From Sulfuricella sp. (lineage in GTDB: Bacteria; Pseudomonadota; Gammaproteobacteria; Burkholderiales; Sulfuricellaceae), in the NCBI GenBank assembly GCA_030696235.1, contig JAUYSN010000210.1:1-7707 (forward strand): a DNA stretch of 7,707 bases, read 5' to 3'. Under the pieces are notes generated by a model, which was given only the letters and a program-made list of their open reading frames with translations, was not told where the DNA came from and did no database searches. The translations under genes and the position numbers were made by a program. Below, piece after piece: positions 6,904 to 7,707 of the stretch; position 1 is the stretch's first letter; the number at the start of each line of letters is the position of its first letter.

Positions 6904-6980
6904 TGGTGGTGATAGGTGGATTTGAACCACCGACCCCAGCGTTATGAGTGCTGTGCTCTAACCGACTGAGCTATATCACC
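6904..6980 (-). tRNA. tRNA-Met (anticodon CAT, elongator type)
   Basis: A complete 77-nt cloverleaf with encoded CCA. The acceptor GGTGATA pairs with TATCACC, the D-stem GCTC with GAGC, and the T-stem GGTGG with CCACC around TTCAAAT. The anticodon loop CTCATAA carries CAT (positions 6946-6944 on the minus strand). The five-base variable loop GGGTC after the anticodon arm and the AGAGCACA...ACTCATAA context match elongator tRNA-Met rather than initiator tRNA, which lacks a 1-72 pair; here G1 pairs with C72. A lysidine-modified tRNA-Ile2 also has a CAT gene anticodon and cannot be fully excluded. The anticodon stem CAGCA/CGCTG has four pairs plus an A31-C39 mismatch next to the loop. Confidence 0.95.
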
Positions 6981-7001
6981 GAGATAAATCGAAGGATGCG
7001 A

Positions 7002-7030
7002 ATTCTGACTTTTTATCGTCCGTTTGTCAA
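7002..7030 (-). promoter_or_regulatory. Sigma-70 promoter for tRNA-Met
   Basis: On the minus strand a perfect -35 box TTGACA (7030-7025) is followed after exactly 17 nt by CAGAAT (7007-7002), four of six matches to the -10. Transcription would start near 6995, about 15 nt before the mature tRNA 5' end. With no terminator evident after the tRNA, the same promoter could also drive the small secreted protein and miaB. Confidence 0.7.
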
Positions 7031-7056
7031 GATTGATCGATAGCGTATCAAGCAAC

Positions 7057-7125
7057 ACCAGCGAGAACGCGGTGAAAACGCAAATCTGGTGCGCCGTGTC
7101 CGCCTATGTGCTGATCGCCATCGTT
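7057..7125 (+). pseudogene. Transposase fossil (IS4-family-like C-terminal fragment)
   Basis: In frame 7057-7125 the plus strand reads TSENAVKTQIW, then CAVSAYVL and IAIV. This closely resembles the conserved C-terminal segment of IS4-type DDE transposases (the DUF4372/DDE_Tnp_1 kind), where it is typically followed by KK(R/E)L. Here the similarity stops on both sides: upstream the frame reads unrelated residues, and downstream IWRA ends at a TAG at 7138. About 23 codons remain and I saw no terminal repeats, so this is a decayed remnant. It lies between the tRNA-Met promoter and the end of the antiporter gene. The family call is from recall of the motif. Confidence 0.7.
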
Positions 7126-7161
7126 ATTTGGCGAGCGTAGGGCCCTGCTGCCTTACGCGGG

Positions 7162-7707
7162 TTACCCTTGTAGCAATTTGACTTCCGCAGCAGCAAGATC
7201 CTCCGGTGCGCCCAGCAGCACCACCACGTCGCCCGCCTGCAGCACGGTTTCCGGCTGTGGTTCCAGAGCGCGGATGTTGCGCCGCCGCACCGCCGTCACC
7301 TGCACCAGCAGGCTGTCCAGGTCCAGGTCGGCGAGTGTTTTGCCCACCGCCGCGCACCCTTCGTTCAAGGCAACCGTGTGCAAGCGCGGCTGCACTTTTT
7401 CGCTCGACTCATCATCCTGGTCGGTGGCGCCATGGAAGAAGCCGCGCAGCAGGCTGTAGCGTGCTTCCCGAATCTGGCGCACGCGCCTGACTACGCGCGA
7501 CAGCGGCACGCCAAGCAGCATCAGGGTGTGGGAAGCCAGCATCAGGCTGCCTTCCAGCACTTCCGGCACGACTTCCGTGGCGCCGGCATCCCGCAGTTTT
7601 TCCAGGTCGGTATCATCCAGGGTACGCACGATCACCGGCAGGTCGGGGCGCATCTCATGGGCATGTTGCAGCACCCGCAGCGATGATTTCACGTCGGCGT
7701 AGGTCAC
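7162..7707 (-). CDS. CPA2-family K+/H+ antiporter, KefB/KefC-like (C-terminal part)
   Basis: The C-terminal 182 codons of a gene that continues beyond the right edge; the GTG at 7707 is an internal codon, not a start. What is visible is the cytoplasmic regulatory portion. First comes the end of an RCK_N (TrkA-N, Rossmann) domain with VIVRTLDDTDLEKLRDAGATEVVPE and a following helix LMLASHTLMLLGVPLSRVVRRV. Then comes an RCK_C (TrkA-C) domain from about residue 110 of the fragment, with VGKTLADLDLDSLLVQVTAVRR and DVVVLLGAPEDLAAAE. The GATEVVPE-x-LEGSLMLASH pattern is characteristic of monovalent cation:proton antiporter-2 proteins related to glutathione-gated KefB/KefC. The transporter domain of roughly 380 aa should lie to the right. 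KefB and KefC types cannot be told apart from this part. No clean terminator was seen after the stop. Confidence 0.92.
   Translation of the reverse strand: MTYADVKSSLRVLQHAHEMRPDLPVIVRTLDDTDLEKLRDAGATEVVPEVLEGSLMLASHTLMLLGVPLSRVVRRVRQIREARYSLLRGFFHGATDQDDESSEKVQPRLHTVALNEGCAAVGKTLADLDLDSLLVQVTAVRRRNIRALEPQPETVLQAGDVVVLLGAPEDLAAAEVKLLQG

Noticed and set aside
6829..6930. N-terminal extension of the small secreted protein to an ATG at 6930
   Set aside because: It runs through the tRNA-Met gene; the internal ATG at 6828 starts a clear signal peptide.

Overview
The window looks like chromosomal backbone from a betaproteobacterium, plausibly a Nitrosomonadales/Gallionellales-type organism. The basis is a GC-rich coding style, the miaB-phoH(ybeZ)-ybeY-corC(ybeX)-lnt gene group known from Beta- and Gammaproteobacteria, a KefB/KefC-type antiporter, a DUF4202 protein, and short dispersed palindromic repeats. 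This taxonomic call is inference from gene content.

Almost everything reads on the minus strand. From right to left, in transcription order: the C-terminal part of a CPA2 (KefB/KefC-like) cation:proton antiporter enters from the right edge. A small transposase fossil lies just beyond its end. Next come a promoter and an elongator tRNA-Met(CAT), a small predicted secreted protein of unknown function, then miaB, phoH, ybeY and corC, mostly with gaps of 5-10 nt. The gap between phoH and ybeY is instead about 226 nt and holds a large inverted repeat. After corC the conserved order is interrupted by a DUF4202 gene on the plus strand. A pair of inverted REP-like hairpins separates it from corC, and a 398-nt divergent spacer holding a second large inverted repeat separates it from lnt. 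Lnt is complete and reaches the left edge.

Functionally the cluster joins RNA maturation (tRNA-Met; MiaB for 2-methylthio modification of tRNA; YbeY endoribonuclease with its PhoH/YbeZ ATPase partner) and envelope functions (CorC, a CBS-domain protein of the Mg/Co efflux family; Lnt, last step of lipoprotein maturation; KefC-like K+ efflux).

No wholly new system is evident. The most interesting material is non-coding. Three repeat elements sit at the points where the normally compact operon has been opened: a GTAG-type REP doublet, and two unrelated but similarly built inverted repeats whose 29-30-nt arms consist of about 10-nt iterations and flank 79-93 nt interiors.
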